DNA of 64,000 nt. Origin: Neocallimastix lanati (nom. inval.) (taxonomy: Eukaryota; Neocallimastigomycota; Neocallimastigomycetes; Neocallimastigales; Neocallimastigaceae). Numbering within the stretch: the stretch's first letter is position 1; every line of letters starts with the position of its first letter. The notes below the pieces were generated by a model. It was not told the origin of the DNA, searched no databases, and was given only the letters and a program-made list of their open reading frames with translations. The position numbers were made by a program, and so were the translations under genes. Positions 33,080 to 45,010 of the stretch are shown piece after piece. The DNA is taken from the NCBI GenBank assembly GCA_016946835.1, contig JACVTC010000148.1:233501-297500 (forward strand), written 5' to 3'.

Positions 33080-33995
33080 AAGTTTCTTGCTGTCAGTGCG
33101 AAGTAGAAGTGAATGGTTGATCTATATTTTGATATTTTTATTAAATTCCGGGGCTTCAATACGATGATAATTGGTAAATTTCTCTTGCTTATTGGTTGTT
33201 TGGTCGAGATTTTCTTTGGGTTGTTTGAAGAGTTCTGATAGGTTTTTTATTGAATTCTTCTACGAGAGGAACATCGGATATGCTAGGTACCAAAGGTGAG
33301 AATTTTGGGTTGTATCGATAGTTAACATAGAAAGTTGAGTGATTTAAGGATTCTTGAACTGTATTGTGTTAGCAGAATTCAGCTAAAAATAGGTAGTCGT
33401 TCCAGTTTGAACCTTTAAAATTTGAGTAGCAACGGATGAATTGTTCGATGATGGTGTTCACCCTCTCCATTAGACCATTGGTTTCATAGTGAAAAAGAGA
33501 AGAGAATTTCATCGAGATGTTCAAAATCTTACAAAGAGCTGTCCAGAATTTAGAAGTGAACCAAGAACCACGATCGGATAGAATTTCTTTGGGTCAACCA
33601 TGGAGTCTAAAGATGATGCTCATAAAGGAATAAGCAGTGTCTTCAGCAGAAGGAACATTTGGAAAAAGGATAAAGTGTCCATCAATGGTTCTTCTTCATC
33701 ACTAGAAGAAATACTATGATTTTCATAACTATTAAGATTAGTGTTATTATTATTTTTGAATTCTATGTAAACGTTCTATCAATGGTTCATCCTCATCTCT
33801 ACTATCACTAATATAACATTCTTCCTATGTGGCCGCTACTTTTTCAGTTTCTTTCTTCAGAGACATTCGTGATAATACATCAGCAAGTTTGTTTAACTTT
33901 CCTGGTTGGTAGCATACTTCTACTTTATATTGACTGAAATCATTTATCAATCTTATGTGTTTAAATGCTTGAGGAGTTGTTTCATTAATTATTGC
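33080..33995 (-). mobile_element. Second Ty3/gypsy relic (RNase H end and integrase)
   Basis: From high to low coordinates on the minus strand: INDFSQYKVEVCYQPGKLNK then LADVLSRM at about 33950-33870 (end of RNase H). An acidic linker follows. At about 33690-33400 comes the integrase: EILSDRGSWFTSKFW, FHYETNGLMERVN and an AEF-type block, covering the second Asp and the catalytic Glu. The C-terminal part continues to about 33080. A few stops break it. The sequence is better preserved than the relic at 15720-18100 and distinct from it. Confidence 0.8.
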
Positions 33996-34139
33996 AACTA
34001 AAGGTAAATGATTTTTATATAAAATAGTTTTAAAAAGGATTCTCTAATATGTAATAACTAAATACGGTTAAACAATAATGGGCAGCTATTTCTTTAAATT
34101 CAGTAATAGGATAATTCAGCTCTGCTTTATGTAATTAAT

Positions 34140-34960
34140 CATCAATACAATAAAGAGGAAATCAGATGATGATGTTACAAATACAAATTCTTCAAGAATT
34201 AAATTTAAAGAATAAGGTTCTGAAAAACGTTCCAATTAATATTCCTGCTTTACAAATAGCTAAAGAACAGAACTCAACTCAAATTCTAGTATTCTAGTTA
34301 AATCAAATAGTGCTTCCCTTCACAATTAGATCCTTCTTTTATGACAAAACCAAGTATTACTATAGCAAAAGGAAAAAAAATAAAAGCCTTAGAGAAGAAG
34401 AGATAAGAAAAATCAAATTATAACTTAAATATTAAAGAAAATTGAGAAAAATAAAATCTTGATAAAGTTCCAGTTAAGGGTAGTTCTGATATAAATAAAT
34501 CCAAGAATAAAGAAAATGAAGATACATTAAATAAGGATGAAAATTTCAATTCCAATAAAGCCAATTCATCTAGAAATTTTTATGACAAACATAATAAACT
34601 TTCTTCTAATTAAGTTAAATTTGATATTGGCGATGAATTAAATTCCACTATTTATAATACTACTTTAGGAAAATCACTTGATATAAGCCCTACAGTAAGA
34701 AGTGAACTTCCAAAATTATTAGAATTCCAAAAAAAATAATTTAATTGGTGCTACTTCTAATCTGAATCCATCTATTACTGTAGTAAATAATATTAAACAT
34801 AGTTATGAATCAAACTCGAAAGAAGTTACTGAATTGGCCATTGTTTTAGCCACCATGTAAAATGAAAAAGCTAGGTTACTTGTGGATACGTGTAGTAACA
34901 TTAATGTTATTACAAGTGAATTTTTAAATAAATTTAAAAAACTATGAAAAAGGTTGGTAT
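34140..34960 (+). pseudogene. Gag/protease relic of an LTR element, opposite strand
   Basis: Plus-strand reading gives a Lys/Asn-rich gag-like stretch, then ISPTVRSELPKLLEFQKK, and finally ARLLVDTCSNINVITSEFL. The last resembles a retropepsin active-site block ('llvDtGa...i'), with Cys-Ser replacing the usual Gly-Ala/Ser. Several stops are present. It runs opposite to the adjoining gypsy pol relic, so the two belong to different insertions or an inverted piece. Confidence 0.5.
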
Positions 34961-37628
34961 TTGTAATAATAGGATTCGACAAGTCGCAGTTGATTATAAA
35001 AAAAAAAGAAGATATGATTGTTAAGTTACTAGGGATTAGAGTTTTAACTATGAATTTTATTTATATAAAATTTTTTATAAAGTCAATACATTTAATATGT
35101 ATATACAATTTAAGTAAAAATTATTATTGATTTTTAAAGAAATTTAATTTTAAACTATTCTAACCACTAATTATTATTTTAAACAAATAATAATAGAAAA
35201 AAAGATTTTTAATAAAGAAATTAACTATAAAATTATTATTAAATTAATTAATAATTAATTTTTAAATATATATCAAGTGCATGAGTTTTTTAATTAAGAA
35301 ATAACATTATATATTTAGTAATTATTATTATAAAATATAGGAATATTTAATATAATTAGATTATAACTATAATAATTAGTACAAAATTTAAAAAAAAAAA
35401 TTAATGTTATTATAAAATATTAATAATTAATAGAAGCTTTTTTAATAGAGAATTATTATTAATAATTAATACATAATTTTTATAATAAAGAAATATTATT
35501 ATTAATAAAATTAAAATAAAATAAAATAAACGTTTTCATTGAGGTTAATTTGTATTAAAATAATTTATTTATTATTTTGTTTTAAAATGGATAATGTAAA
35601 TACAAACAATATAATTATAAAATTATTGTTTAAAACAATATTTAATAATAAATAAATAATAATAATAAACAAAAGAACAAACGCTTTTAATTTTTATATA
35701 TATATTTTAAAAATATTAATTAATAAAATATTAATTTTTAACCTTTAATTTTATAATATAAAAATAATATAAAGTTTATAATAAAAGAAAAAAATCAACA
35801 GGCCTTTTAAAAATAAAAGACATAAAATAACAAAATAAAAATTATATTTAATATAAATAAAAAATAAAATTAAAATAATTTATAATTAATAATAAATTTT
35901 TATTTTTAAAAAATTTATTAATTAAAAAAAATATTAATTGTATAATATATATAATATATATATTATTGATTATATTATTAAATAGTAGCTTTTATATTAT
36001 TGAATAGAAATATATATATTATTAAATATATTAAAAAATAATAATTATAATAATTATATTAAAAATTATATAAAAATTTTTTTTTAATAATATAAATATT
36101 ATATTTAATATTATATTTTAAATTAATTTCTATTAGTATAGTAATAAAATTTAAATTTAATTAAAAATATTACATGGTAATGTTGACAATTAAAAAAAAA
36201 AACAAAGGAAAAAATGTATAATTAAATTTTTTTGTATAAAATAAAATATATTTTATAATATATTTTAACATTTTTAGATATAATATAATATATTTAAACA
36301 TTTTTAGATAAAATACATTTTATAATATATTTTAACATTTCAGATAATATATTTTATAATGTATTTTATAATTTATTTTATAATATATTTTAATATTTCA
36401 GATATAATATATTTTATAATATATTTTAACATTTCAGATATAATATATTTTAACATTTCAGATATAATATATTTAAACATTTTTAGATATAATATATTTT
36501 ATAATATATCTTAACATTTTGGATATAATATAATATATTTTATATTATAGTTAAACATTTTGGATATGATATAATGCAATATATTTTATAATATATTTAA
36601 AAATTTTAGATATAATATATTTTATAATATATTTTAGCATCTCTAAATTTTTTAAATATAATTTATAAAATATATTTATTTTCAAATTTTATATATTAAA
36701 AATATATATAAATTTTTAATTGACTAAATAATATTATATAAAAATAATAAATAAATCAATTATTCTTAATAAAAATTTTTAATTTTTATTTTTATTTTTA
36801 TTAAAAAAATTTTTTATTTTTAGAAATTTTATATAAAATTATTATTATTATTATTATTATAATTAATTTCATGCTAATATGAAAATAAAAATGTGAAAAT
36901 CTATTATAATATTATAAGAGTAATAATTGAATTAGAACATGAACAATTTTAATCTAAATATAATTGGAAAGGTAAATTTAAATTTACATAAACATATTTT
37001 AATTAAATTTTCATTAATATTAAAAATATAAATATAAAAAGAAAAGATAAATATAAATTTAAAGGTATATGCATTTTAAATTAAAATATTATTAAATTAA
37101 TTATTTTGTTATTTTTTTTATATTTTATAAAATAATGAAACAATACTATAACACTATATTAATAATATATTTATATAATAAAATAAATAAAAGGGTAATA
37201 TTAACAATAACCATATAAATATAAAAAGAAAATGTAAGTTTAAATTAACATATACATATTTAAAATAAAATTTTGAAATTTAATATTTTTTTTTTCTAAT
37301 TTAATTTTTTTTTTTATATTATATAAAAAATAAACGATAAAAATTATGTTATAAAGATTACTTATATATAAACAGAAAATAAAGTATTAATTTTATTAAT
37401 AATAAAAAAAGTAAGTTCAAAATAACATGTACATATTTAGATAAAAATTTAATTGAACAAACTAAGATGAATAAATCTTTAAATTTTTCATCATTACTTG
37501 ATTCATTTGTTCTTTAATATATTTTTTTATTGGTATAATTTGTTTCATTAATATTTTTTTATATTTATTTCAATAATTTTTAATGAAGGATATTATCAAT
37601 TATACTTACTAAATCTGATTTATTATTA
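34961..37628. other. Gene-free AT-rich region
   Basis: More than 2.5 kb composed almost only of A/T words, with no open frame of note. The minisatellite at about 36235-36655 is listed separately. Confidence 0.75.
36235..36655. repeat. Imperfect AT minisatellite
   Basis: Repeated phrases such as agatataatatatttta and ataatatattttaacattt recur about a dozen times with variable spacing (roughly 25-50 bp) and small changes (tttcag, ttttag, tttgg). Confidence 0.8.
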
Positions 37629-38287
37629 TTAATGTAATAGATATATAATAGATATATCAATTTTAGCAACACACCGCAACAAAGTAGTATTAATTAAAGA
37701 TTGTACAATTCTTAGAATTGTTTTATTTGAACTTAAAAGGGGAACAATATATAATGCTTTGCTAATAGTATAATATATATTCCAAATAACGTTATGATCA
37801 TTGTAATATTTTATTAATAATTTAACAATTTCTTCTTTATTTCTACTAATTGCCAATAAGACCGGATAAATAATTCCATGTCCACATTCTTTTTTATTCA
37901 ATTCCAAAGTTATTATGCTTATTAATATAATTAATAATTTAATCATTTCAACATTATTACAAAAAAGTGACTCTAATAATGGATGAGTCATTCAATAGTA
38001 AATTTTTATTTATTTTTTTTTAGCATATTTAATAAATAAATTAACCATTTATACATTATTAGTATCGACAATAGAAAAAAGTGGATATTCTCCATTTTTA
38101 TTCTTTTTGTTCAATTCCAAAATTTTATTATTATTATTTGTATATTTAATTAGTAATTTAACCATTTTTATATTATTATTATTAATTGTTGATAAAAGTA
38201 GATAATTTAGCTCATGTTCCTTTTCAATCAATTACAAGATTTCTATATGTTCCTCTGCATTTTTAATTAACAATTTAGCTATTTCTA

Positions 38288-38328
<41 letters not shown>

Positions 38329-39682
38329 GCTGATAAAACTAGATCTATTCTTTTATATTTTTCATTAATTTTTAAATTAATGCAATTTTCATAGTAATTA
38401 ATTAAATAATTTGTTCATTTTTAAGTCATTTCTATAAAAAGCATATTTAATTTTAATTGGGATTGATATTGATGATATATCTTCTTCATTTAATTCATTG
38501 GAAGTACTTAAAAATAAATTTAATTTCCTTTTAATGGCATAATCTATTAATAATACTACTATTTCTATATTATTTTTCTTAAGAGCTGAAAATAACGGAT
38601 ACTCCAAATAATTATTTTTTTTTATTCAATTTTAAATCAATTCTTTTTTCAATAGCATAATTTATTAATAAGTTTACTATATCTTTATTATTGTTTTTAA
38701 TTGCCAATAATAATATTGGATAGTATTCATTATTATCGTCACTATTCAGTTTCAAAATTATAATAGATTTTTCAGTATAATTAATTAACAATTGATCCAT
38801 TTCTTTATTATCATTTTTAATGGTAGACAAAAGTGGAGAGCGTCCATATTTATCATTTTCATTTAATTTTAAAGTAATATTTGTTTCTTTGGAATAATCT
38901 AATAATTTATTAACCATTTTTATATTATTATTTCGGTAGTCTAGAACAATAGATAGAATCCATAATTATCTTTTTTATTTAATTCTAAAGTAATATTTTT
39001 GTCTTTGAAATAATCTAATAATTTATTAACGATTTCAGTATTATTATTTCCAGCTGCTATTAATAACGGATAAAAATTTTCATATTTTTCATTCAATTAT
39101 AAATCAATATTTTTTTCTAAAGAATAATTTATTAATAATTGAATCATTTCTATATTATTATACATGGTTGCTATTAATAATGGATAATAATGGATATTGT
39201 CCACTAAGATCTTTTTCATTTAATTTTAAAGTAATTTTTTTTTTCATTAGCATAATATTTTAATAATTTAGGTATTTCGATATTATTTTTAAGAAAAGCC
39301 ATTAAAAGTGGATAATAACTATTTTCTTTTTCTTTTTTATTTAACTCTAATAAAATATTATTTTTTTTTTTTTTTTTTTTTTTAGCATAATCAATTAATA
39401 GAAGAACCATTTCTATATTATTATTTTTGGTAGTTCAAAACAATGGAGAGTGTCTATAACTATCTTTTTCATCTAATTTTAAAGTATTTTTTTTTTATTA
39501 GAATAATTAATTCTCAATTGAACCATTTCTTTATTATCATTAATAATGGCATACAAAAGTGGATAATAACCAAATTTATTATTATTATCGTTTAATTCTA
39601 AAATAATATTTTTTTTCTTTGGTATTATTATTTTTGGTAGTCCAAAACAATGGTTAGAGTCCATCATAATTATCTTTTTCAT
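37629..39682 (-). pseudogene. Broken ankyrin-repeat protein gene
   Basis: At least a dozen degenerate ankyrin units can be read on the minus strand, each roughly 'YPLL.AI.NNN.EMV.LLI.Y....LELN.K' (for example GYYPLLYAIINDNKEM, SPLLSTIKNDNKEMDQLLIN, PILLLAIKNNNKDIVNLLIN). They are spread over at least six open pieces: 39682-39479, 39410-39216, 38917-38612, 38607-38398, 38231-38049 and 37991-37629. Breaks coincide with A/T homopolymers and a few in-frame stops. No splice signals at the breaks were convincing, so I call it a pseudogene of an ankyrin scaffold protein of about 680 residues. Such proteins mediate protein-protein contacts; the partner is unknown. Confidence 0.8.
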
Positions 39683-40056
39683 TGTATATATCGAAAATAT
39701 ATTTAAAAAATATTTAATATAATTAGAAATTTTAAATATTCAAATTGTTAATTATAATTATTAAAGTTAGTATAATGTTAAGACAATTTACAAAAAATAA
39801 AATAAAATATTATTTAAATTTATATATATATATATACATTAAATATTATTTTATTATTATGCTACTTTTAAGAAAAAAAAAAAATTTTTTTTTCTTAATT
39901 GTAGTATGTAATTTCTTTAAATAATAATAATTTTATTTATCCATTAACAAATAATTAATTTTTGAATAATATTCATTAGATTTAATATATTTCCTATTTA
40001 AGAGTCTAAAAATAAAAAAAAATATTTATAATATACTGATTATTTTTAAATCCTAA

Positions 40057-40092
<36 letters not shown>

Positions 40093-40161
40093 CAAATAAT
40101 AATATAATCCTTACCATACAATAATATAACTTTTACCATATAATAATATTAATCAATAATA
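39683..40161. other. AT-rich spacer upstream of first AIG1 gene
   Basis: It holds a T tract (40061-40092) and the presumed promoter. Only the last 20 or so bases before the ATG (aatattaatcaataata) match the other AIG1 genes. Confidence 0.5.
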
Positions 40162-41304
40162 ATGGCAAAAGCAAGTTTAATATTAATAGGGGAAACGGGT
40201 AATGGGAAATCCTCTCTTGGAAATTTTATACTTAAGAAAAATGTATTTCCAGTGAGTGATAATCCTGAATCAGAAACTAAAATAACCAGAGGTGAACATG
40301 GAGGAAATAATGTTACCGATGATATATTTGTTATAGATACCCCTGGTTTAATGGATGCAGAAGGAACCGATAAAGAACATTTAATTCAAATGGTGGATTA
40401 TATCAAAAGTAATCCAGGATTACAAGGAATTGTCATTGTATTTAATTTTCATCAACCAAAACTACCCATGAATATCAGAACATTAATTATGTTATTATGT
40501 AATGTATTTCCTAGAGCTGATTTTTGGAGGCATGTAGCCTTAGTATGGACAAAATTTTATAGTTGTCTCTCCCAAAAACAAAAAGATAAAAAAGATATTG
40601 CCGTCAATAAATTTATGCCCAAAATACTTGATTTAGTTAAAGAAACTCATGGAGATATTTCCATCAATTCTTTCCCAACATTTTTTGTAGATTCTGATCC
40701 AGAAGAAAATGATGAATTTTCAAATGAGGAAATTAGTAGATTAATTGCATGGGTTCATACCCTAACTCCTATCGATGTTACCAAAGTACAAGAAGCGGAT
40801 CCAAATATCGAAAAAATTGAAGAAGAAGAAGACATTAGAGAAAGTAAAACGGTAGAAGGAAATGTGGAACATATTAAATTAGAATATTTCAAAAGAAATA
40901 AAGAAATACATTATGATGATAGTATTACTTATTCAGACTGGGTCAAAGTAAAAGAAGAAGAAAAAGAAAATGTACTTCCAAGAAAGTTATTAAGAGAAGA
41001 AATAGAAACAAAAGAAGAAAAGCATGAAAGTTCCACTCCGAAATTTGCAGGAGGTGGTGGAGGTAGTGATCTAACCTTACCGGGAGCTTTAGCTGGGGGT
41101 GTATTATTTGGTGGTGTAGGTGTTCTTGGTGGAGCTTTACTTGGTGGAGCTCTTGGAGGAGGAGGTGGTGGTGGTCCACAATATGTTGGAAATGAGGTAA
41201 AAGTTATTACTGATTACTATCGAAGAACGGTTCGAATCTATAATGATAATACTGTTGAATATGGAAATTGGGAAAAATATGATTCGAAAGTGAGCACTTT
41301 TTAA
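40162..41304 (+). CDS. AIG1-type GTPase A, glycine-rich linker
   Basis: A predicted GTP-binding protein of 380 residues in the AIG1/GIMAP class. The P-loop is GETGNGKS (10-17); the switch I threonine is in SETKITRG (39 or 42); the Walker B/G3 motif is DTPG (59-62). The G4 position reads VALVWTKFYS (125-134), lacking the Asp of the usual TKxD. After the G domain comes an acidic segment (IEEEEDIRE), then a motif YFKRNKEIHYDDSITYSDWVK (first 20 shown: about 242-261). The linker (about 297-338) is Gly-rich and hydrophobic (LAGGVLFGGVGVLGGALL) and might insert in or lie on a membrane. A second copy of the motif follows (YYRRTVRIYNDNTVEYGNW, about 350-368). There is no signal peptide. DNA is near-identical to the gene at 44411 except for the mid-domain segment and the linker. 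Confidence 0.88.
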   Translation: MAKASLILIGETGNGKSSLGNFILKKNVFPVSDNPESETKITRGEHGGNNVTDDIFVIDTPGLMDAEGTDKEHLIQMVDYIKSNPGLQGIVIVFNFHQPKLPMNIRTLIMLLCNVFPRADFWRHVALVWTKFYSCLSQKQKDKKDIAVNKFMPKILDLVKETHGDISINSFPTFFVDSDPEENDEFSNEEISRLIAWVHTLTPIDVTKVQEADPNIEKIEEEEDIRESKTVEGNVEHIKLEYFKRNKEIHYDDSITYSDWVKVKEEEKENVLPRKLLREEIETKEEKHESSTPKFAGGGGGSDLTLPGALAGGVLFGGVGVLGGALLGGALGGGGGGGPQYVGNEVKVITDYYRRTVRIYNDNTVEYGNWEKYDSKVSTF

Positions 41305-41548
41305 CAAAAAAAAAAAAATTGTACTATTTAATAAAAAAGGTTTTAATAATTTCTACATTTTGAATAGATCAAACCAAATTTTAAAAAGATCAATATTATT
41401 ACTATTATTTTTAAAAAATTATTTTAAAATATATAATAAAAAATTATTTTTAAATGTATAATAAAAAATTATTTTTAATATTTATTATATATTATTATTA
41501 TAATATCAAGCGTTTTTATTATTATTATTACGATTATTATTACTTAAT

Positions 41549-41579
<31 letters not shown>

Positions 41580-42012
41580 AGAGATAAAATTATTATTCAT
41601 TATCATAATTATAATAATGATTTTTTATTATTATTGGTAAAAATTTTAATAATTAATTATTTAAAAAAAATTGAATTATCCCCATTTTTTTTTTTTTTTA
41701 TTTTCTTGTATTTAAATACTTTAAAAAGTTTGTTGATAAAAATTCCCCTTTCATAACAATAATTATTTATATATTTAAAAAAAAAATTATTAAAATTTTT
41801 ATTTATTACAGTTTAACCCCCATACCCATGCCACGTACTATACCCCTATAAAAATGAAAAAATTTATTTTATCCCGTTTTTTAAAAAAAAGTCAAAATAA
41901 AACTTGATGAATAATAAAAATGAAATATTTTTAATGATATTTTATTTAAAAGTATTCAGTCCATTTTAAATTTCTTATATAGGATATATTATATAATATT
42001 ATTTTTAGTACC

Positions 42013-42049
<37 letters not shown>

Positions 42050-42483
42050 ACTATTTATTTAAAGGGTTAAATAAACCTAATATTTTTTTATATGATTTAT
42101 TTATTTGGATTATTGAAAATAAAGAATATTTTATTCCTGTCACATAATTTAAAATTTCATTAAATATATATTAAATCTAATTTCTATTTAATATATTTTT
42201 ATAAATGATGACATCAAAAAAATTATTAAAATTTATATAAAATACATTTATTACAAGAGACTTAATTATTTCAATTTTAAAATATAAAAAAAAAGATATT
42301 TTTGTTTTTATATATATATATTTATTTTTATATATACACCGGAAATAAACAATTTAGTAGGTGAATGTATTAAAATTAAGTTTTTTATATAAGTTTAAAA
42401 AATAATCTAATATTAAAATTTGAAAATAATAATCAACATAAGCTTGAAATAACACCATTTTTAAGTGAAAAGAAAAAATCAAA
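41305..42483. other. Spacer between AIG1 genes A and B
   Basis: AT-rich and without a gene. An isolated C-rich patch (41815-41850, including cccccatacccatgccacg) is compositionally odd but not interpretable. Confidence 0.5.
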
Positions 42484-43692
42484 ATGGTTTCAGCAAAATT
42501 AATATTAATTGGTGAAACAGGAGTAGGAAAAAGTAATTTAGGTAATTTTATATTAGAGAAACAAGTTTTTAAAGTTAGTGATGATCCTAATTCAGAAACA
42601 AAAATAACACAAGGTGATCATGGTGATGGTGAAAGAAGTGATATATTTGTCATTGATACTCCAGGTCTTCAAGATGCTCAGGGTACAGATAAGGAACATT
42701 TAACTCAAATGATTGATTATATCAAAGCTAATCCTGGATTACAAGGTATTGTAGTGGTTATCAATTATCAACAACCAAGATTAGCTTTACATATAAAAAC
42801 AATATTACAAATTTTATGTAATGTTTTCCCTTCATCAAGCTTTTGGTCGCATGTAGCCATAGTATGGACTAAATTCTTTTATTATCTTCCTCCAAATATG
42901 AAAAATAAACGTGAAACTACTTCCAGTAAATATGCTCAAGAAATTTTAGAATTAGTAAGAAGTGCCAATGGGGACTCCTCTATTCAGTCTTTCCCGACTT
43001 TCTTTGTAGATACCGATTTTAATAGAAAAGATCCAGATACTTGTGTGGAAATAAATAAATTAATTGATTGGGTTAGTAAATTAAGTCCGGTGGATGTGAC
43101 CAAAATAAGACACGCTGACACGGAAATAAAAGAAACTTCAAAAGAAACGGATATACGAGAAACGAAAAGAACCGTAAAAAATATTGAATATATTAAGAAG
43201 GAATACTATGAAAGAGATAAAAAAATACGGTATGATGGAAATGTTTTATACTCTGATTGGAGAAAGGTTAAAGAAATAACGATTGAAAATAAATTACCCC
43301 GAAAATTAATAAATACGACAATTGAGGAAAAAGAAGAATCTTGGACACCTCCCCATGGTTGTCATGGTCCACCACCAGGTCATCATGGTCCACCTCCCCA
43401 TGGTTGTCATGGTCCACCACCAGGTCATCATGGTCCACCTCCCCATGGTTGTCATGGTCCACCACCAGGTCATCATGGTCCACCTCCCCATGGTTGTCAT
43501 GGTCCACCACCTCATGGTTGTCATGGTCCACCACCTCATGGTTGTCGTCCTCCTCCACCTGGACATCATGGCTGGCGTCCACCTCCACCAGGTTGTCACC
43601 CTCATGGACCCCCACCAAAAATACACTACGAAAGAACTGTCAGTACCTATAATGATGGTACCGTGGAATTCGGAGAATGGAAACGAGTTTAA
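42484..43692 (+). CDS. AIG1-type GTPase B, His/Cys/Pro-rich linker
   Basis: 402 residues. The G domain is conserved: GETGVGKS (10-17), SETKITQGDHG, DTPGLQDAQG, and VAIVWTKFFY at the G4 position, again without the Asp. The first Y/D/W motif is YYERDKKIRYDGNVLYSDWR (about 242-261); the second is YERTVSTYNDGTVEFGEWKR at the very end. Between them a 45-bp tandem repeat codes PHGCHGPPPGHHGPP three times, followed by shorter variants, giving a linker of about 85 residues dominated by His, Pro, Gly and Cys. Such linkers could bind metal ions; this is inference. It is the most diverged of the plus-strand paralogs. The start is the first ATG, agreeing with the family's N terminus. Confidence 0.88.
   Translation: MVSAKLILIGETGVGKSNLGNFILEKQVFKVSDDPNSETKITQGDHGDGERSDIFVIDTPGLQDAQGTDKEHLTQMIDYIKANPGLQGIVVVINYQQPRLALHIKTILQILCNVFPSSSFWSHVAIVWTKFFYYLPPNMKNKRETTSSKYAQEILELVRSANGDSSIQSFPTFFVDTDFNRKDPDTCVEINKLIDWVSKLSPVDVTKIRHADTEIKETSKETDIRETKRTVKNIEYIKKEYYERDKKIRYDGNVLYSDWRKVKEITIENKLPRKLINTTIEEKEESWTPPHGCHGPPPGHHGPPPHGCHGPPPGHHGPPPHGCHGPPPGHHGPPPHGCHGPPPHGCHGPPPHGCRPPPPGHHGWRPPPPGCHPHGPPPKIHYERTVSTYNDGTVEFGEWKRV
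43351..43559 (+). repeat. 45-bp and 24-bp coding tandem repeats in AIG1 gene B
   Basis: Starts at 43351, 43396, 43441 and 43486 (period 45 bp, units perfect by eye), then a 24-bp unit (ctcatggttgtcatggtcca...) repeated. All three frames stay open through it, which explains several false overlapping ORFs. Confidence 0.95.
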
Positions 43693-43715
43693 ATAATTTA
43701 AATCAAAAAAAAAAA

Positions 43716-43736
43716 AAAATAATAATAATAATAATA

Positions 43737-43778
<42 letters not shown>

Positions 43779-43866
43779 TATAATAATAATAATAATAAAT
43801 AATAATAATAATAATAATAATAATAATTATAATAATAATAATAATAAATAATAATAATAATAAATT
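43716..43866. repeat. AAT microsatellite after AIG1 gene B
   Basis: (AAT)n with a higher-order repeat of about 60 bp marked by AATTATAAT and AATAAATAAT interruptions. Confidence 0.9.
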
Positions 43867-44035
43867 ATAAAATTTTTTATTAATAATGATTAAATGCCTA
43901 TTAAATTTTTAAGTTAAATAAATCGATTTGATTTAAATTTTAAGTTAAAAAAAATATTAATTTTATTAGCTTGAATTTATTTCCTAATGTAATATTTTTC
44001 AAATATTTCTTTAAAAAAAAAAAAAAAAAATAAAA

Positions 44036-45010
44036 CTTTGTATTTACTTTAATTAATAAAAAAAAATAAATTTATTAGAGACAATTTCTGTGGTTATTAA
44101 TTGTAACCCATATTTTTTTTCCTTATAGATAAAAAACTTTTGATTTGTAAATGGTAATCAATTAAATTACTAATAATTTTGTATGAACTATTTAAAATAA
44201 TAATACTAATAATACTTTGAAAAATTAATAACTTTATTTTCTATTTAAAATTTAATTTTATTCAATTTTAAATTTAATAATCCAATAAAAAAATTATATT
44301 TCTTATTTCTCCATAAAAATTTTTTTATATGTTTAATTTTACGAATTCTTTTATATATAAAATTTTATTTTTTTAATCTATTTATTTATACATAATATTA
44401 ATCAATAATAATGGCAAAAGCAAGTTTAATATTAATAGGGGAAACGGGTAATGGGAAATCCTCTCTTGGAAATTTTATTCTTAAGAAAAATGTATTTCCA
44501 GTGAGTGATAATCCTGAATCAGAAACTAAAATAACCAGAGGTGAACATGGAGGAAATAATGTTACCGATGATATATTTGTTATAGATACCCCTGGTTTAA
44601 TGGATGCAGAAGGAACCGATAAAAAACATTTAATTCAAATGGTGGATTATATTAAAAGTAATCCGGGATTACAAGGAATTGTCATTGTATTTAATTATCA
44701 CCAACCAAAACTACCCATAAATATCAAAACATTAATTAAGTTATTATGTAATGTATTTCCAAATGCTGATTTTTGGAGGCATGTAGCCTTAGTATGGACA
44801 AAATATTATTCAAATCTTTCAGAAAAACTGAAAGAAAAGAATAAAATATATATCAATAAATTTATGCCCAAAATACTTGATTTAGTTAAAGAAACTCATG
44901 GAGATATTTCTATCAATTCTTTCCCAACATTTTTTGTAGATTCTGATCCAGAAGAAAATGATGAATTTTCAAATGAGGAAATTAGTAGATTAATTGCATG
45001 GGTTCATACC
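44036..45010. repeat. Inverted duplication, left arm
   Basis: The leader and first 200 codons of AIG1 gene C match, in reverse complement, the leader and start of gene E (about 50060-51040). Similarity begins about 370 bp upstream of the ATG, where aactttgtattta and ttgtaacccata are shared, and fades in the coding region after the G domain. Confidence 0.8.

Noticed and set aside
43268-43696. Four overlapping open frames in AIG1 gene B
   Set aside because: The 45-bp repeat lacks stops in every frame. Only the frame continuous with the G domain and ending in the conserved second motif is real.
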